Shown here: positions 35,257 through 47,618 of the stretch, one piece after another
Numbering within the stretch: the stretch's first letter is position 1
Layout of the letters: every line of letters starts with the position of its first letter
Assembly (NCBI RefSeq): GCF_029784135.1
Contig: NC_073746.1
Span: 182,219,788 to 182,283,787 of the forward strand
Length of the DNA: 64,000 bases
From: Toxorhynchites rutilus septentrionalis
Taxonomy: Eukaryota > Arthropoda > Insecta > Diptera > Culicidae
Direction of reading: 5' to 3'
Translations under genes and position numbers: made by a program
The notes under the pieces: model-generated
What the model was told of the DNA's origin: nothing
The model's database searches: none
The model's input: the letters and a program-made list of their open reading frames with translations, nothing else

Positions 35257-36400
35257 CAGGGGGTTATCGAATTAGTATTAACCACTGGTGGGCTTCCAGT
35301 ATCGAGGAAAATGTGGAAATATCTAATCGTTACTAAAAATAATCTGCCAGTTCCTCTGGAAATTTAAAAATACATTCATGTGAAAGAGTTTATTTGAATG
35401 TTTTCTATCCATGTGACCAAATACATTTGGTTTTGTGATTTTTCAATCAATCGCAATTAACAGGATAGCTTCTGAAGATTATTCTTCCCCATCAGTAGGA
35501 TATTTCCGTATCCAATATTGTATGCGCCCGCAATCGATTATTGCTCAGTCGCCGAAAGTTCCGAGCTCAGAGAGTTCATTCCCCTCTAGTTTGCCTTCCA
35601 AATTGCCATCGTAAACCACACCTTCTCTCGATTCAATCACACACAAAAAGCATACTTAAGCGATATTCTGGTGGTGAGACACATTCATTTTTCGTGAGGA
35701 CATCGACAAGACAACATCGTTGCCTAACGTGTTGGAGGAGGTGGACGGCGAAGGATCGACACATACACGCGCAGAATTCTTTCCGTTTGGATGCCATTCA
35801 GCATCGAGTTCCGGAAAGATCTAATCATTGCTGGAAAATAATCTGCCAGTTCCTTTGTGTACATTCATGTGATAGAGTTTATTTGAATGTTTTCTATCCA
35901 TGTAACACTGTGACCAAATATTTTTCAATCAAGTGCTATTAACAGATGGTTATCGAGTTAGCATTAACCACTGGTGGGCTTCCAGTATCGAGGAAAATGT
36001 GGAAATATCTAATCGTTACTGAAAATAATCTGCCAGTTCCTCTGGAAATTTAAAAATACATTCACGTGACAGAGTTTATTTTAATGTTTTCTATCCATGT
36101 AACACTGTGACCAAATATTTTTCAATCAAGTACTATAAACAGGTGGTTATCGAGTTAGTATTAACCACTGGTGGGCTTCCAGTATTGAGGAAAATGTGGA
36201 AATATCTAATCGTTGCTGGAAAATAATCTGCCAGTTCCCCTTGGAATTGAAAATTACATTCAAGCGAAAGAGTTTATTTTAATGTTTTCTATCCATAAAA
36301 TATCCAAATAATACATTTGGGTTTGTGATTTGTCAATCAAGTACAGTTAGCAGGTTAGCTTCTGAAGATTATTTTTCAGAACAAGGTTTTTCGTATCCTA
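35145..36400 (+). repeat. Tandem repeats of the H2B pseudogene 3' half
   Basis: The segment beginning 'aatctgccagttcc' restarts at about 35145, 35341, 35839, 36027 and 36225, with spacings of 196, 498, 188 and 198 bp. Most units repeat the H2B-like C-terminus ('gtgaccaaatatttttcaat') plus 3' sequence ('ccactggtgggcttccagta'). One larger unit (35541-35942) includes more H2B-like 5' sequence (RHIHAQNSFRLDAIQHR). It is closed by an inverted near-palindrome copy at 36529-36540. Confidence 0.75.
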
Positions 36401-36539
36401 TATTGGATGCATAAAACCTTGTGCCTCCAACGTAACGCTCTCGTTTTCGAAGTCCCCCAAATATTCATTTATTCATTCATTCAGAATGGATTTAGATTCA
36501 ACTTCAAACAAATGATCTCTAAATCAACGATAGTCCTAC

Positions 36540-37724
36540 GTCACCCTTGCGGTTATACCATAGATATAACCCGCTTCCTGTTTTTTTTTATAATTTTCCA
36601 AGTATTTCCGCTAATAATAATATAACATCACTATCACACAATTTTGTTTCGCCTCAAGGCAATGGAGCACCCTTCTGCATATGTCGATTAGGTTTATATC
36701 TCGGATGAATTTTAGAATGTTTGAATCTCGAATGGATTTTACAGTCGATCTCGTTCTGGTTACAGAATGCAACATCGTGCTAATTTTAAACCCGATCGTG
36801 TTCCGGAATAAGGGTGAGTATCCGTTCCTCACTGTAACGGAGTTGGGTTATATTCACGATTGCATATTTTGTATTGACCGTGTATCAAGAATAAAGTTAT
36901 CAGTTTCCATGAATTAATCAAACCGAACACAACGTTTTTCTTTGATATCGGAGTCCGTAAAATACGTTCTTGCTCCAGCTTGACACTCACGATTTGACTC
37001 AAGAACGGGGCAACGGATTTAACAGTCAATATCAGATTTGGTGCGTCTGTCGTGACCAGGTTCGCAATACTTAGAGGCCATCTTGGTGTATTTTTTCTTT
37101 TAGCTCGGGAGACACCTTTCGCTCCAGAAATCGTACACAGAATGAATCCTCCACTCGATACAATGCATTATCCAACATAGAGAATCCTGATCTCTCCCTT
37201 TCAATTCTCTCTTAGGCCTCTCATTCTCTTGAAGTGATGCCATATTCATTTGCGTTTTCCGACACTGTTATGTAAAGTGCACCAGAAATGGGTTGATTTT
37301 AGTGCAAATTAAATGAATCGATAATTAAAACATAGCATATAGATGTATATTTTCTCATGCCTGCTTTATATCCCACAGCGTCTTAGTCTGCATCAGGTTT
37401 ATATGCCTCAAAAGAGATTATATACCACGAATATAGATCACGCACAGAAAAACAATTTCTATGGGGACTTGAGTGTCCGAAATTATTTAAATAAAAAAAA
37501 ATTAATTGTTGGTGGGACGATGTTCGCCTGGTCAGCTAGTATATTATGAAAAATATTTCCGAAACTGTAACTGTAGAACATAACCATTAGCCACCGGTTA
37601 GTTTATAGTTTACAGTTTACAATCCTTCCATAAGTGCATTTCTTTTACAAGTGTGTATATGTATGACCTTTGTGTTTAGCAAATAACGAAAGTTAAACGT
37701 ATTTTTTGTTCTTTTGCACATGTG
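36540..37724. other. Repeat debris, no gene recognised
   Basis: It contains a 'ggttataccatagatataacc' inverted repeat at about 36551, the reverse copy of the 34.3-kb repeat (36670-36830) and a 'gcgtcttagtctgcatcagg' block at 37378. Nothing codes for a recognisable protein. Confidence 0.4.
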
Positions 37725-37726
37725 AA

Positions 37727-37791
37727 GATTACAACGAATTATATATGAATCCGTTCAACCCGGCGATGAAGAGGACTAAAATCAAATAAGA
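37727..37791 (+). CDS. Possible terminal exon of an unidentified plus-strand gene
   Basis: A pyrimidine-rich stretch ending in AG at about 37727 is followed by an open reading of YNELYMNPFNPAMKRTKIK and a stop at about 37788-37791. No upstream exon was found. The left edge of the tandem duplication (37765) falls inside this short frame. It could be chance, because only about 20 codons are involved and AT-rich DNA gives many such signals. Confidence 0.25.
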
Positions 37792-37912
37792 ATAGTCCGG
37801 TGATGATCTTATGCATTATATTCAATACATAATCCACGCCACTGACATTATTTTATACATTCCATTGAACAATATTCTAAAATAGGAAAAAGTCACTTGT
37901 CCAAAAAAGTTA

Positions 37913-38120
37913 CTCCTATACTCACGTCGGAGTCTCAGACCGAAAGTGTTAAAAAAGTGACACACGTTCCCTTCGTACCAACACATACGATACGCTAAAC
38001 CATGATGAACGACGAATAACGAAGCTAGAGAGAATCGCAAAGTCGTAGTGTTAATATTTTCTGAGAAATGAACGATTTATTGGTTTCTCGGTCTCACAGA
38101 CCTATGCGCGAGTATAGGAG
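37913..38120. mobile_element. MITE family 4 (TA-flanked), duplication copy 1
   Basis: A 208-bp element with long imperfect inverted ends (ctcctatactc, then 'gtctcagaccg', against 'cggtctcacagacc' and 'gagtataggag') is flanked by TA on both sides. It is present at the same site in both duplication copies, so it predates the duplication. Confidence 0.82.
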
Positions 38121-38945
38121 TATTAAAAACATAGTTAAACATCTATTATAAAACCGCAAACAAAGCGACGCGTCGTTGGGCCTGTCTATACAGAAACATA
38201 TCATTAAAATGAACTGAACGGTTCAGTCACTAACCATTCATCTAAGTGAATCAGTTCTTTTCAACCGTTCTTTCGCTCTTTCATTCATCGCTATTAGGAA
38301 CAACATAGAATGTTAGCTGGAACCCAACATCAATAGACAGCTATTCATTGAAAACGTTGGACTGGATAGGAGATTTTTTGACTCGTATGGGATTTATATT
38401 TTTGAAATTTAGTGGGAAAAGATAGTCTCTACTTCTTTAAAAGTCGCAAACTGTATATGAAAATATGGTTATCAGAAATTATGAGAGATTTAGAGAGTTA
38501 AAGAAAAAATACAGCAGTGATTTTTTTCTAATTTTCACTAACAATAAATCATACAAAAAATCATGATAACACGTGGACGCAATAGGCCAAACAATAGATT
38601 GAAAGCAAGGAAAAAACTTTTTTCTCAACTTGCTCCCATTAGAAGACTTTATGTTTAACTAATTAATGGATCGTCCCAGCTTCCACTAGATTTTTTTTTC
38701 TGATAATCAGAAAGTGTATGATTATAACGCGGAATTGAGAAAATACATGAAATTAGAAAAAAAAAAAAGACGGGTGGGTAATGTCGGGGACATAACCGGA
38801 GTGACGTAGGACTATACAAAGGGGACAGCTTTTGTTAAATATATATTTTAAATATATTGTTTTATTTTCTTCTCCTACGTGAATACCTACCTATCTACCT
38901 GAAAAATGGATTAGTTTACTGTTTACTCTTTATGAATATGTTGAT

Positions 38946-39434
38946 GGTTCTGAAAAGAACCTTTGGTGTTGTGTTTTTGTTATCACTCGATATTCCCATC
39001 TTGTTCGGTTAAACCTTCCTGTTTAGCTATTGCGTTTGCCACTCGCCACAGCTTTCACAGTTGGAAAATTTCTTCCCATCCAGCTTGTGACATGTTGTTC
39101 AGTAAATTACATTTAATGCGACGTGCCGGAGAAACACTTTGCCACTCACTGAAACTAATTGTTGCCTTGATGAGCGCCGAACCGAAGCTGCTCTGTTCTT
39201 GATGCGGGTTTTCTGATTGTCGTGAGCAGCTTTGCAAGCCAACTCGAGCACTCCGACGGCCGAAACTCTATAATCGCTGTTAGGTATACTGGTGCTCCGG
39301 CACCAATCCGTTCGGCCTAGTTACCCTTGCGGAGCAATCAGTGAATGCGACCAACAGGGAACTGGAGACCTGCACGGTTCGAGTGAGACTTTGCCTTTCC
39401 CTTAACTTGTCCTCCTTTGTTACGTCCACGATGC
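38946..39434 (-). pseudogene. Histone H2A pseudogene A, duplication copy 1
   Basis: The minus strand from 39434 reads as a clear but broken H2[21 protein letters not shown], then LQFPVGRIH, stop, LLRKGN, stop, AERIGAGAPVYL. After a frameshift come VGVLELACKAAHDNQKTRI and a degraded C-terminal half (LLNN, then NIQAV-like DNA). H2A is a nucleosome core histone; the [12 protein letters not shown] and ERVGAGAPVYLA blocks are diagnostic. The start codon is lost. A perfect histone 3' stem-loop (reverse of ggttctgaaaagaacc, 38946-38961) lies at the correct end, so the source was a replication-dependent histone gene and not a poly-A retrocopy. Confidence 0.88.
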
Positions 39435-39668
39435 CGATGCCGTACAACCACACGGGTTTACGGTTTGAAAGAAAATAAGATATTTTTTTGGGGTCCGCGT
39501 GTTGTATACTCTAGCGGTACACACTCACAGGATAGAGACAAATCGGCAGACTCAGCCAAAGAGGCGAGTCCAACGAGACGAACGAATGAGCGTTAAAAGG
39601 GAGCGATGGTAAAAAAATACATTCATTATGATTTGTTCGCTCGTTGGATTCATATGCAGGCTAAAAAG

Positions 39669-39905
39669 GGTTCTTTTCAGGATCACAAAATTATCTTCAA
39701 TCTAAAGAGTTTATTGTTTTGTTATCACTCGATATCCCCATCTTGTTCGGCTAAACCTTCCTGTTTAGCGATTTGTTGCCACTCGCCACAGCTTTCACAG
39801 TTGGAAAATTTCTTCCCATCCAGCTTTGTGACATGTTGTACAGTAAATTACATTCAATGCGACGTGTCGAAGCGCCACTCAATGTCGCATTGGAGGCGAT
39901 TTTAA
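39669..39905. pseudogene. Histone 3'-end fragment with opposite-strand stem-loop, copy 1
   Basis: About 39700-39905 repeats the 3' part of H2A pseudogene A on the minus strand ('cttgttcggctaaaccttcctg', 'ttggaaaatttcttcccatc'). At 39669-39684 a stem-loop ggttcttttcaggatc faces the other way (plus strand), with acaaaa following. Tail-to-tail stem-loops are expected between neighbouring histone genes in fly-type clusters, so this may be the junction of H2A with a lost plus-strand histone gene. Confidence 0.6.
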
Positions 39906-40278
39906 CCTGTAATTGAACATTTGCGATGACAGTGGTACAGTGTCGACTTTCAATGTGAGGTCATAATTTGGATCTCTATGTTTACAAAAATGTCCAACTA
40001 AATAATTCGCATTACATTTCCGTCCAATTAGCTAAATGTCGAACTAATTGTAAATTACTGTACTTTCAATCTGGAAACAATTTAAGAATTGGTGAAAATT
40101 TAATAATCTGGAAAGTTCCCAACTATCAATAAGCTCAGAACAACTGCCAAATTCACATACTCATCAGATCCTGGCAAACAAATTATGAAAAAATCAATTT
40201 GTGTTTTATTATTATTTTGGATAATGTTTTAGAAAGCATTGAACTGTATTTCCTAAACTCTTTTTTGGAAGGTTTAAT

Positions 40279-40740
40279 GGCCCTGAAAAGCGCCTTGTTT
40301 TATGGAATGGTTCCAATTTAGAAAACTTTGTACTCGTGGTTTTGAAAAAAAAACCAATTCGCACGCCCTCGATGCCGCCTTGTTCTGGATTTGCCACCAA
40401 AGCAGTTTGTATAAAGAACAAACTTTTTTCTTCTGCTACCTGATGCCGTTTTGCGATTGCGTTTGCCACTCGCCACTCGCTGCAACTGCCTGTTGTCTTG
40501 ATGTCCACCGAACCGAATGTGTTCTGTTCCGAATGCGGGTTTTCTTATCGTCGCGAGCAGCTTTGCCAGCTAACTCGATCACTTCGGCGGCCGAAACTAT
40601 ATAACGCCGGCTAGGTGGACTGGTGCACTGGTACTAACGCGCTCGGCCTAGCTACCCTTGCGGGGAACTCCAGATCAACACGGTTCGAGCGGGATTTTGC
40701 CGTTCCCCTTCACTTTTCCTCCTTTAACATGTCCAGACAT
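40279..40740 (-). pseudogene. Histone H2A pseudogene B, duplication copy 1
   Basis: The minus strand starts with a good ATG at 40740 (MSGHVKGGKVKG). A 1-bp gain and loss then disturb the KAKSRSNRAG region. The [12 protein letters not shown] region is deleted. Broken frames continue AERVSTSAPVHLAGVI and AEVIELAGKAARDDKKTRI before the C-terminus decays. A stem-loop (reverse of ggccctgaaaagcgcc) sits at 40279-40294. The gene-sized spacing from ATG to stem-loop (about 460 bp) fits a replication-dependent H2A gene. This copy is independent of pseudogene A, because the deletions differ. Confidence 0.85.
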
Positions 40741-41262
40741 GGCTGCTTGGGTTGGTTTGTTGATGTGTTGTGATGCGAACCGATGTGGTGTACGGTTTGG
40801 ATGAGAATGATCCTTACGGCAGCGGAGCGGGGATTTTTAAGCTGACTGGCTGGCTCGAGAATTACGCATGTGTGAGACTGCGACCAATGTTTCGTTCATT
40901 TTTTTCTTTTTCCTTTCCAATCGTGCTTCATTCTATTTCGCTGCTGCTCTGGTTGCCCGTTTTGGTCGGTACGATTTGAGGAGCACAAAATAGACCAATC
41001 AAAAATGGGCACATAGTGCATTTTGACAATGCTTGATATTTCACAATTATTCAATTATTTATCTCAAGAAAAATGAAATGTTATTCGTTATGATAGATGC
41101 GTAGATATATTTCCTATCAATTGATGCAAAAACTTTTGCGATCTATTGAGAAATGCTCGAGTTATAAGCGTTCCAAATCTTGCATTTTTTCCTACTTGTT
41201 CAGTGCCTAGATTTCCATTTCACCCCCTATATCTTCCGGTTAGACGTAGTCCTACGTCAATA
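40741..41262 (-). promoter_or_regulatory. H2A upstream region, duplication copy 1
   Basis: It stands immediately upstream of the H2A-B ATG on the minus strand. It has a leader, a TATA-like 'cttaaaaatcc' (about 40837), a CCAAT box (plus-strand 'agaccaatcaaaaatgggc', about 40991), and the far block ending 'ccggttagacgtagtcctac' (near-palindrome 41245-41256). An orphan relative is at 16668-16945. Confidence 0.6.
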
Positions 41263-41399
41263 TAACTTTGTCTTTAAAATTACCAAAATCTTATTTAGTT
41301 TAGAGCCCAAATTTTTGTATACATTAACAAAATAAACCCTGCGTTACATGCACTTTGTTCGTAAATGACAATATCGTTTATTTTTCTTATAAGTGTTAA

Positions 41400-42117
41400 C
41401 GCTATATTTATCCATTCCGTCCAGCGTAAATCAGTTCAGCTGCACTCTTTCGTTCGCATCAGTTCACCCGCAAATGCTTCGTTCTAACAGTTCACTCAGG
41501 GGGTCTTCGTAGCCACATTGGTTGCGTGTTTGCTTAGTAAGCGATCGATCGTGAGTTCAAAACTCAGGGCTCTCATTGACCATCTTTGTGTTGTTACAGA
41601 ATAACTACGACCACGCAACAATCATCTGCGATGGAGATCGATCCACGGTCGAAATAAGATCGATTCATCCATACAACTGCTCTGCTCTGCAAGACACATC
41701 GGGCTGCTGTTCTATTAATAATTCAACAATGATCATATCAACTGTCTCCGCTGTCCGGTGGTATAACTGGATAATGGAAGAACAGAAGGAATACTCTTAC
41801 GCCAAAAAATGGCAACTGTGTAATATGCCAATTATAAATATGATAACCATGTGACATGTACACGATTGAAATTCGGTTCTGTTACAGCTAAAATGCCTAA
41901 AATAAACAAATGGGATAAAAAAACAGTTCACTCAATTAGTTCGTTCTCAAACAGTTCTTCCCCATACAGTTCGTTCTGAATCATTTCGTTCACAAACCGT
42001 TCGCTCGCAATCAGTTCGTAAGGCGAACTACCGTTTTTTGAAAAAGAACGACCATTCGTTCACTCTTTTTTGTGAACAAGTTCGTTCGTGCCATTGGTGA
42101 ACGGTTTGCCCATCTCT
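41400..42117. repeat. Repetitive element with GTTCGTTC motifs and a hAT-like end, copy 1
   Basis: Many 'cagttc', 'gttcgttc' and 'cgttcac' repetitions flank a SINE, and the right end reads, on the minus strand, tagagatgggcaaacc, a hAT-like terminus. It appears as one element interrupted by the SINE at 41501-41920. A fragment of similar composition is at 38215-38290. Confidence 0.5.
41501..41930 (+). mobile_element. tRNA-derived SINE, family 3, copy 1
   Basis: The tRNA-like head ('cttcgtagccacattggttg' as A-box region, 'gagttcaaaactc' as B-box) is followed by a body and a 3' tail 'aaataaacaaatggga'. Truncated relatives lie at 15955-16065 and 16958-17088. It is nested in the GTTCGTTC element. 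Confidence 0.75.
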
Positions 42118-42697
42118 ACACCCAAACTAGCGTTGGCAGAAAACATTTCATCTTTGGCAGAAATGATGCCATTTAGTGTGCTGGAGAGTCAAATGAGCAA
42201 ACAATGAGCTGTTTTAAAAGCTCAGAAATGGTTTGTATGTATGCGTGCAGACATCTCTTTCTGTTTTCTTTTCTGATTTCATTTGGGATTATGCAAAAAA
42301 AAGTCCATGCGACGTCAATGGGGATCGAACCAATGCCGGTTGGAATGCAAAACTATTTTACACGACCACGCTATCCACATGGCTAATGATGCTTCAGCAG
42401 TTGTTCAGCAAATATGGATAATATTGCACCTGATTACAAAATGATGTTGGGAAGAGTTTTCTAAGAGTAAAAAAGGAGCGCATGAAGGAGAACAATATCT
42501 ATCTCGGTCTGAGCCGTGTATGTAACTTATTGGTTTTTTTTTCGCTCGCTCGCATGAATCTTATATTGCTGTACCATGTATATTATACAAATGCTTACCA
42601 GTATTTGTGAGTCATGACATTTTCTGTTATGTTATGTCTCATTTAATGTCATAAATCGGAATGACAAAACATGAGCTAAAAATCAATTTTGGGTGTA
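42117..42697. mobile_element. MITE family 3, copy 2
   Basis: A 577-bp element (42119-42695) with ends CACCCAAACTAG and TTTTGGGTG is flanked by TA. The internal minus-strand tRNA-like block is at about 42305-42385, as in 26434-27020. The open frames across it are incidental. Confidence 0.85.
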
Positions 42698-45470
42698 CAC
42701 CCGAACAGGAAACAATAAAATGAAATATTGCTACAACGTTATTTATATTTATTCGGACACGAGTCTTCAGCATGAAAACTGTTTTATCCATACAGAACAC
42801 ATTAAACTGTCCATTAAGGTGAAGGTGGAAGGAAGTTACAAATGGCTGCCACAATGGCACTCACTTCTTTCATCTCCCTCTCTCATCCCTTGCACGATAT
42901 TCAATAATTCTGCGAAACAGTGTGTGGAAAATTATCTTTTCGCACACTTCCCATCAAGTAATATCAACCAAACTCTAATCGATTACTCACAAGATATTAA
43001 ATTTTCATCTACCGTCGCAATGTATTATGAAAAACGTCGGAAAACTCGAGCTAGTGCTCTGAAAGTTAAATTTTCATTTTTCAATTTTCCGCAATGGTTT
43101 TGTTCATATTGGTGATAGCATCGTTATTTTTTCGACACTGATGCCAGACAATATCATCGAAACAGCTATAAAACCACTCAATAAAATATTATTCCTGAGT
43201 GATAGCGTTTCATGTCATGAAATCAATCAAATAAAATTGTGTCGATATCAATACAATTATTATGTTTACGTTTAATGGGTCTATAATGTAAGTTTTTGCA
43301 ACCTTAATATTGGTTATGAAAATTATATTGGAACACTGCCACGGCTGCCTCTGCTATCAAAAAATTATAGGAGGTTGTGTCCAAGACACGACCGCATTGT
43401 TGACGTAGAATATTATTTTATAATGCTACGAAATTTTAATCCTTAGTGGAGAAAGTTTTGCTACTGACAAGCGAAACCAAATCACATACAAAATTCCAGA
43501 ACGACATTTACTTTCTTGGTGACTAAATAAACGAAATAAACTCTTTCTGTTAATCTCAACAACCTCGAAAAGAGTAGCACTGCTTCATTATGATCAAGAT
43601 TAGCGCAAATGCAATCCTAGTTGAAGGGAGTTTTGCAACTGGCACGCGAACCCAAATAAATCAATAACTTATTATAACTTATTGAATAACTTGGTATTCC
43701 CAAATAATTTTTTGGTTCACCACCTTAACACCTGCTTCACCACAGCATCAGTTCAATGCATTGATGCAATGTCAAAGGCTCCAAGGAAGCCTTTATGTAT
43801 ACGGAAAACAAACAAAGTCAACTGCTTGGGGAAAGGCTGAATATTTGCCTCAGCAGAGATTCATTACTAATACCCTAGCGCAAATATTTTCCTCCCGCTA
43901 TCTCCCCTCCTTGTCACCACGTTCGGATCGACATGTTCACCCGCAACAGCGCAATACGTTAAAACGCACGCACGTACACACACAAATTTCCATATATCGA
44001 TGGCTTGAAGCAATTAAATATGCACACACTTATCTCCGTTTTGCGCTCTTCTCAACAGAAGCCCTTTTTGTTAATATTGCCGGTCTAGACCAGCTTAGCT
44101 GTCATCCTTTGTGGAGAGTTTTGCTATCGTCGAGCGAAACCAATTGACGAATTTACGTTAGAATTGCAACCAGCTGGCGCAGCGAGTAAAATGAGGATGT
44201 TTTGTTTTTTTGGTATGAAATTCGTTAAAATTTTCTAGAAAAATCAAAATTTATCTTCAAATTTCCCGGTTTCATGTATTCTTTCCACGCTTAAAAGGTT
44301 AGAAAATCATCATTTTACAATGTGCTATTAACATTACGAGGAATGGCTTGTTATAAGTATTGTAACTTTATTTTTTTTCAACTAAGTAAACGATGAATAG
44401 GGTGTTTTGCGCTAAAAAATACTGCAAATCCTTCTCGTATCGGCCCCTACATAATCAATGATATCAGCCAATTTGATATGATATCGATTTCATCGCAATT
44501 ATCCATAGTATCAATAACCGGTTTGCATTATCAAACTTAAACTTTTCGAAGATTATCTATGACTTTGGTCAAATCGCGTGTTGAAACCATCGTAAATATA
44601 CAAAACTCCAACTTTCTTACCATATACTTACGACATTCAATGGCTGAAATGAATCTAAATTGAAATAAAATGAATAATCACCACCGAATCTTGCTTTTCA
44701 GTGCGTAAAATAAACAAACACCCTCACTTTTGTGGTTCTGAACTCTAATGTAGATGTCGCATAGGCTGATTCAGCTTTGCGTAAATTCGTCAATTCACAG
44801 ACAAAATTCAAGAACATTTATTTCTTGGTGAACTGTCTATAGCCTAGCTTGATGATTCCCTACACAATTGTGTAGCTCAGAACCTTAATGCGATGGAGTC
44901 AGTTTGATGCAATTATTGCAATGCTCGAGACATCAGCGAGTCAGTAATTTGATCGCGTCCACAGCTCAATCAAAAACGAAGACATGTGATACTTTCAACT
45001 TCTTTAGTTCATTCGTCTCTAACCTTCAAAAAGACCCTTGGCCTCGTATTACTCCTCGCCGTCCGGCATAGCATATCCGGTATAGCATATCAAACAAATC
45101 TTGGGGAATTTTCTATTCGTTTTGTATGTAAAACCCCAAAATCCGTTCGCGATAAAAATTGTACCTAACGTTAAGTTTATTTCATAAAAACGTGACCTAT
45201 TTTTTCAGATTTGGCACCCTTAATGAAAGACGTAGTTCTACGTAAAAAAAAATAGTAAACGAAAAAGTATTGCATTCAATCAAAATACCTCGCCAACAAA
45301 GAAAAGGGTTAAAGCTCTCCAACGTGAATATGTGAAAAAAACGATCATTGAAGGAAAATATTAGAGAATTATCAACATCGAGTTACTGTGCGGAAGAACT
45401 TGTTAATACCAAAAGAGCCCCAATCAATTCGCATGTGTTATAAATTTTCTCATGTTCCGCTCATGTATGA
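42698..45470. other. Repeat-rich DNA with two unassigned open frames, copy 1
   Basis: Two plus frames (42693-43115, 140 codons; 43761-44147, 128 codons) are conserved in the second copy with one and two amino-acid changes, but they resemble no family I know. The second contains a repeated non-coding block: 'gtggagagttttgctatcg' and diverged relatives at about 43445 and 43625. A 'gttgtgtccaagacacgac' near-palindrome is at 43376 and a near-palindrome copy at 45231-45242. I do not call genes here. Confidence 0.4.
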
Positions 45471-45476
45471 TCAGAA

Positions 45477-45606
<130 letters not shown>

Positions 45607-45818
45607 GTAGTTGTTCGTAGAAACACATCGTTCATACATTTTACTTCAGTATCGAAGTGTTATTTTTTTCAAATGAATTCTATGACTCGTGTCAGTGAAT
45701 CGCCACACAGTCTGATAAGTGAATTGATCTATTTACGTTCCAAAATCAAAACAAACCGGGTGATTTGCTCTTATCTCAAATACACTATTTCCCCACGAAT
45801 ACACGTGCTTTTATCTAT

Positions 45819-46090
45819 ACTACTACCAAGACGGGTCTATGGTACTAGGTGAGGCCGTTTCGTCACTAAGTTGGTTAGGGGAGCGGTATATGAAAACAGT
45901 ACGGAAGAAAGCAGAAGGGGAATTATTTCCTTGAAGCGTGAAAGAGACAGACTGATCAGGAGCGAGCTTCGGCACTAGCGTATTGTGTTTTGTTTACAAA
46001 CAAAACACAGTAGATTTCCAAGATGGCTGGAGAGTGGTTTTAGCAAGTTGGCCCACCTTAGGATATACTTCTACGCGCCTTGACTACTAC
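45819..46090 (+). mobile_element. MITE family 1, copy C, private to duplication copy 1
   Basis: A 256-bp element (45827-46082) lies between perfect 8-bp repeats actactac (45819-45826 and 46083-46090). The second duplication copy has the empty site with a single actactac (about 56884). It inserted after the duplication, or segregates between haplotypes. Confidence 0.95.
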
Positions 46091-46256
46091 AATGGCTTCG
46101 TTCCACCTTCACCTTAAGTCGCGTGCACAAGTGGTCAGATAATGTGAAAGCAACGACCAAAACAAAAGAGCATGACATGAGCAAACCACTCACTGACAAA
46201 TCCCGGGAAGGTGATCACACATAAATGTTATAATAAATTCTTGTTAAATCATGAAC

Positions 46257-47350
46257 TCACCTATGAATGCAGGTATAATCGGCACCGTGATTCGAAGCAA
46301 CATTAATCATTACATAGTTATACGGCCTCGTTGATAAAATAGAAAAATTAAATGATTGAAGAAAGTCCTTTTCGGCATCAAAAATGAAGTTTCCAAAAAA
46401 GAAACTGCTACTATCCATAAAAACATTTTCTAATCCCTAGAATTGAAAAACATATTCAAAGTGATAATGATTAATATACATACACATTTAACGGTTACCC
46501 AAACAGAGAATTCTTTTACCGCACTACTACTTGACATATCAGGTAATATATTTTTAGGAACATGTTCTATCGTAACGCCATCTAGAATAACACTATCCAT
46601 AAGCCTGATAGCGATACTAGCAGAAGAACCATAAAAAGCTTGACAGTGACCCGGACAATTTTCCTGGACAAGAAAAATGAAGCAAGTGACTTTATTTTCC
46701 CCATTTTGGTCTAACTTACCTGTATAATACAGCAATGCCTATTCGACAATTTTCTCCTACCAATTTTCAAACTTTGCTCGACAAAAGATTGCACAATAAA
46801 TTTCCATTGTTTGACCCTCACACTAACCACTTTACCACCAAAGTCAGCGGACGCATAATCGGGTCTCCCAAATTTATCGTTGTTAATTTTTTCCAAATAA
46901 TCGATACGATTTTGGAGAACTTCAATTCTTGTTTGGGCTTCTCGGAGCTCAAAAATCGTTTGCTTCTGAAAATCGTGCGTTGAAAGCTCCGTTTTCTCGA
47001 AGTCGTCAGTGAAACCTCCATTGTTCAGAACATGTTTCTAAATTTGTCAAATCGAAAATAAGAAGGCATTTTTTGAACATACAACTAAAACATACCGTTA
47101 GAGCTCCCAGATTTTCTCGCAGGTCAGCTATATGCTGCTTATTCGTATTTTGTTGCAGGTATGACCAAAAACAAACGCTCAAAATCACAGTGAATAATAT
47201 AGAGAACACATAGCTAACGTTCCCATTTCGTGCATCCGGTTGAGGTCCTCCTTCAACGTTCATTTCAAAAGTTGGATTTTTTTCAAACATTTGACTTTTT
47301 GAGCAAGAAACCTCTTCAGCAACAAATGTCGTTGTGGTTGTAAACAACAT
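46257..47350 (-). CDS. SUN-domain membrane protein gene, duplication copy 1 (four exons)
   Basis: Minus-strand exons 47350-47096, 47037-46720, 46663-46499 and 46436-46261 join in phase (introns of 58, 56 and 62 bp, all GT-AG). About 305 residues end in TGA at 46257-46259. Residues about 45-65 (VSYVFSILFTVILSVCFWSYL without its last residues) form one membrane segment. Exon 2 adds a short coiled coil (ELREAQTRIEVLQNRIDYLE). The rest is a SUN domain: RPDYASADFGGKVVSV, CPGHC.AFYGSS, IRLMDSVILDGVTIEHVPK, VKEFSVWGLENV and ASNHGADYTCIH. SUN proteins sit in the inner nuclear membrane and bind KASH proteins across the lumen. The small size suggests a Spag4-like, possibly testis, member (inference). 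A consensus donor (AG|GTGAGT) overlaps the stop, so one more exon is possible. No disabling change is seen in the coding part. Confidence 0.82.
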
Positions 47351-47618
47351 TCTGGCGTGATTGAAGTTATCCCTTCCTCAGAACTTTACCAATGACAGGT
47401 AAACAAGAAGTTCAATGTAGAACAAAAAACTAATTGGGACGTGTGCGATACCTATGTTTTGCGTCAAAATATTGTAAATTACTGCTTTATAAATATTAAG
47501 ATTTGACCGCAAGCGGTTCGATTTGTGATCAAAGTTGTCTGCATTACATCATAATCGCATATTGAACAGTATATCTTACAAACGCACAGTGTATAAACAC
47601 CGGAGCCGGAACCATAGA
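47351..47618. promoter_or_regulatory. Divergent promoter, copy 1 (shortened)
   Basis: Only 268 bp separate the SUN-gene ATG from the ATG of the acidic-protein gene remnant. It lacks 220 bp that are present in copy 2 at 58609-58828; the missing segment lies at 47524/47525. Promoter function is inferred from head-to-head geometry. Confidence 0.55.

Noticed and set aside
37822..38040. 72-codon minus frame present in both duplication copies
   Set aside because: It lies mostly within the inverted-repeat MITE at 37913-38120.
42693..44147. Frames of 140 and 128 codons, conserved in both duplication copies
   Set aside because: Conservation is explained by the recent duplication. They overlap repeat blocks, have no domain, and other strands are also open.
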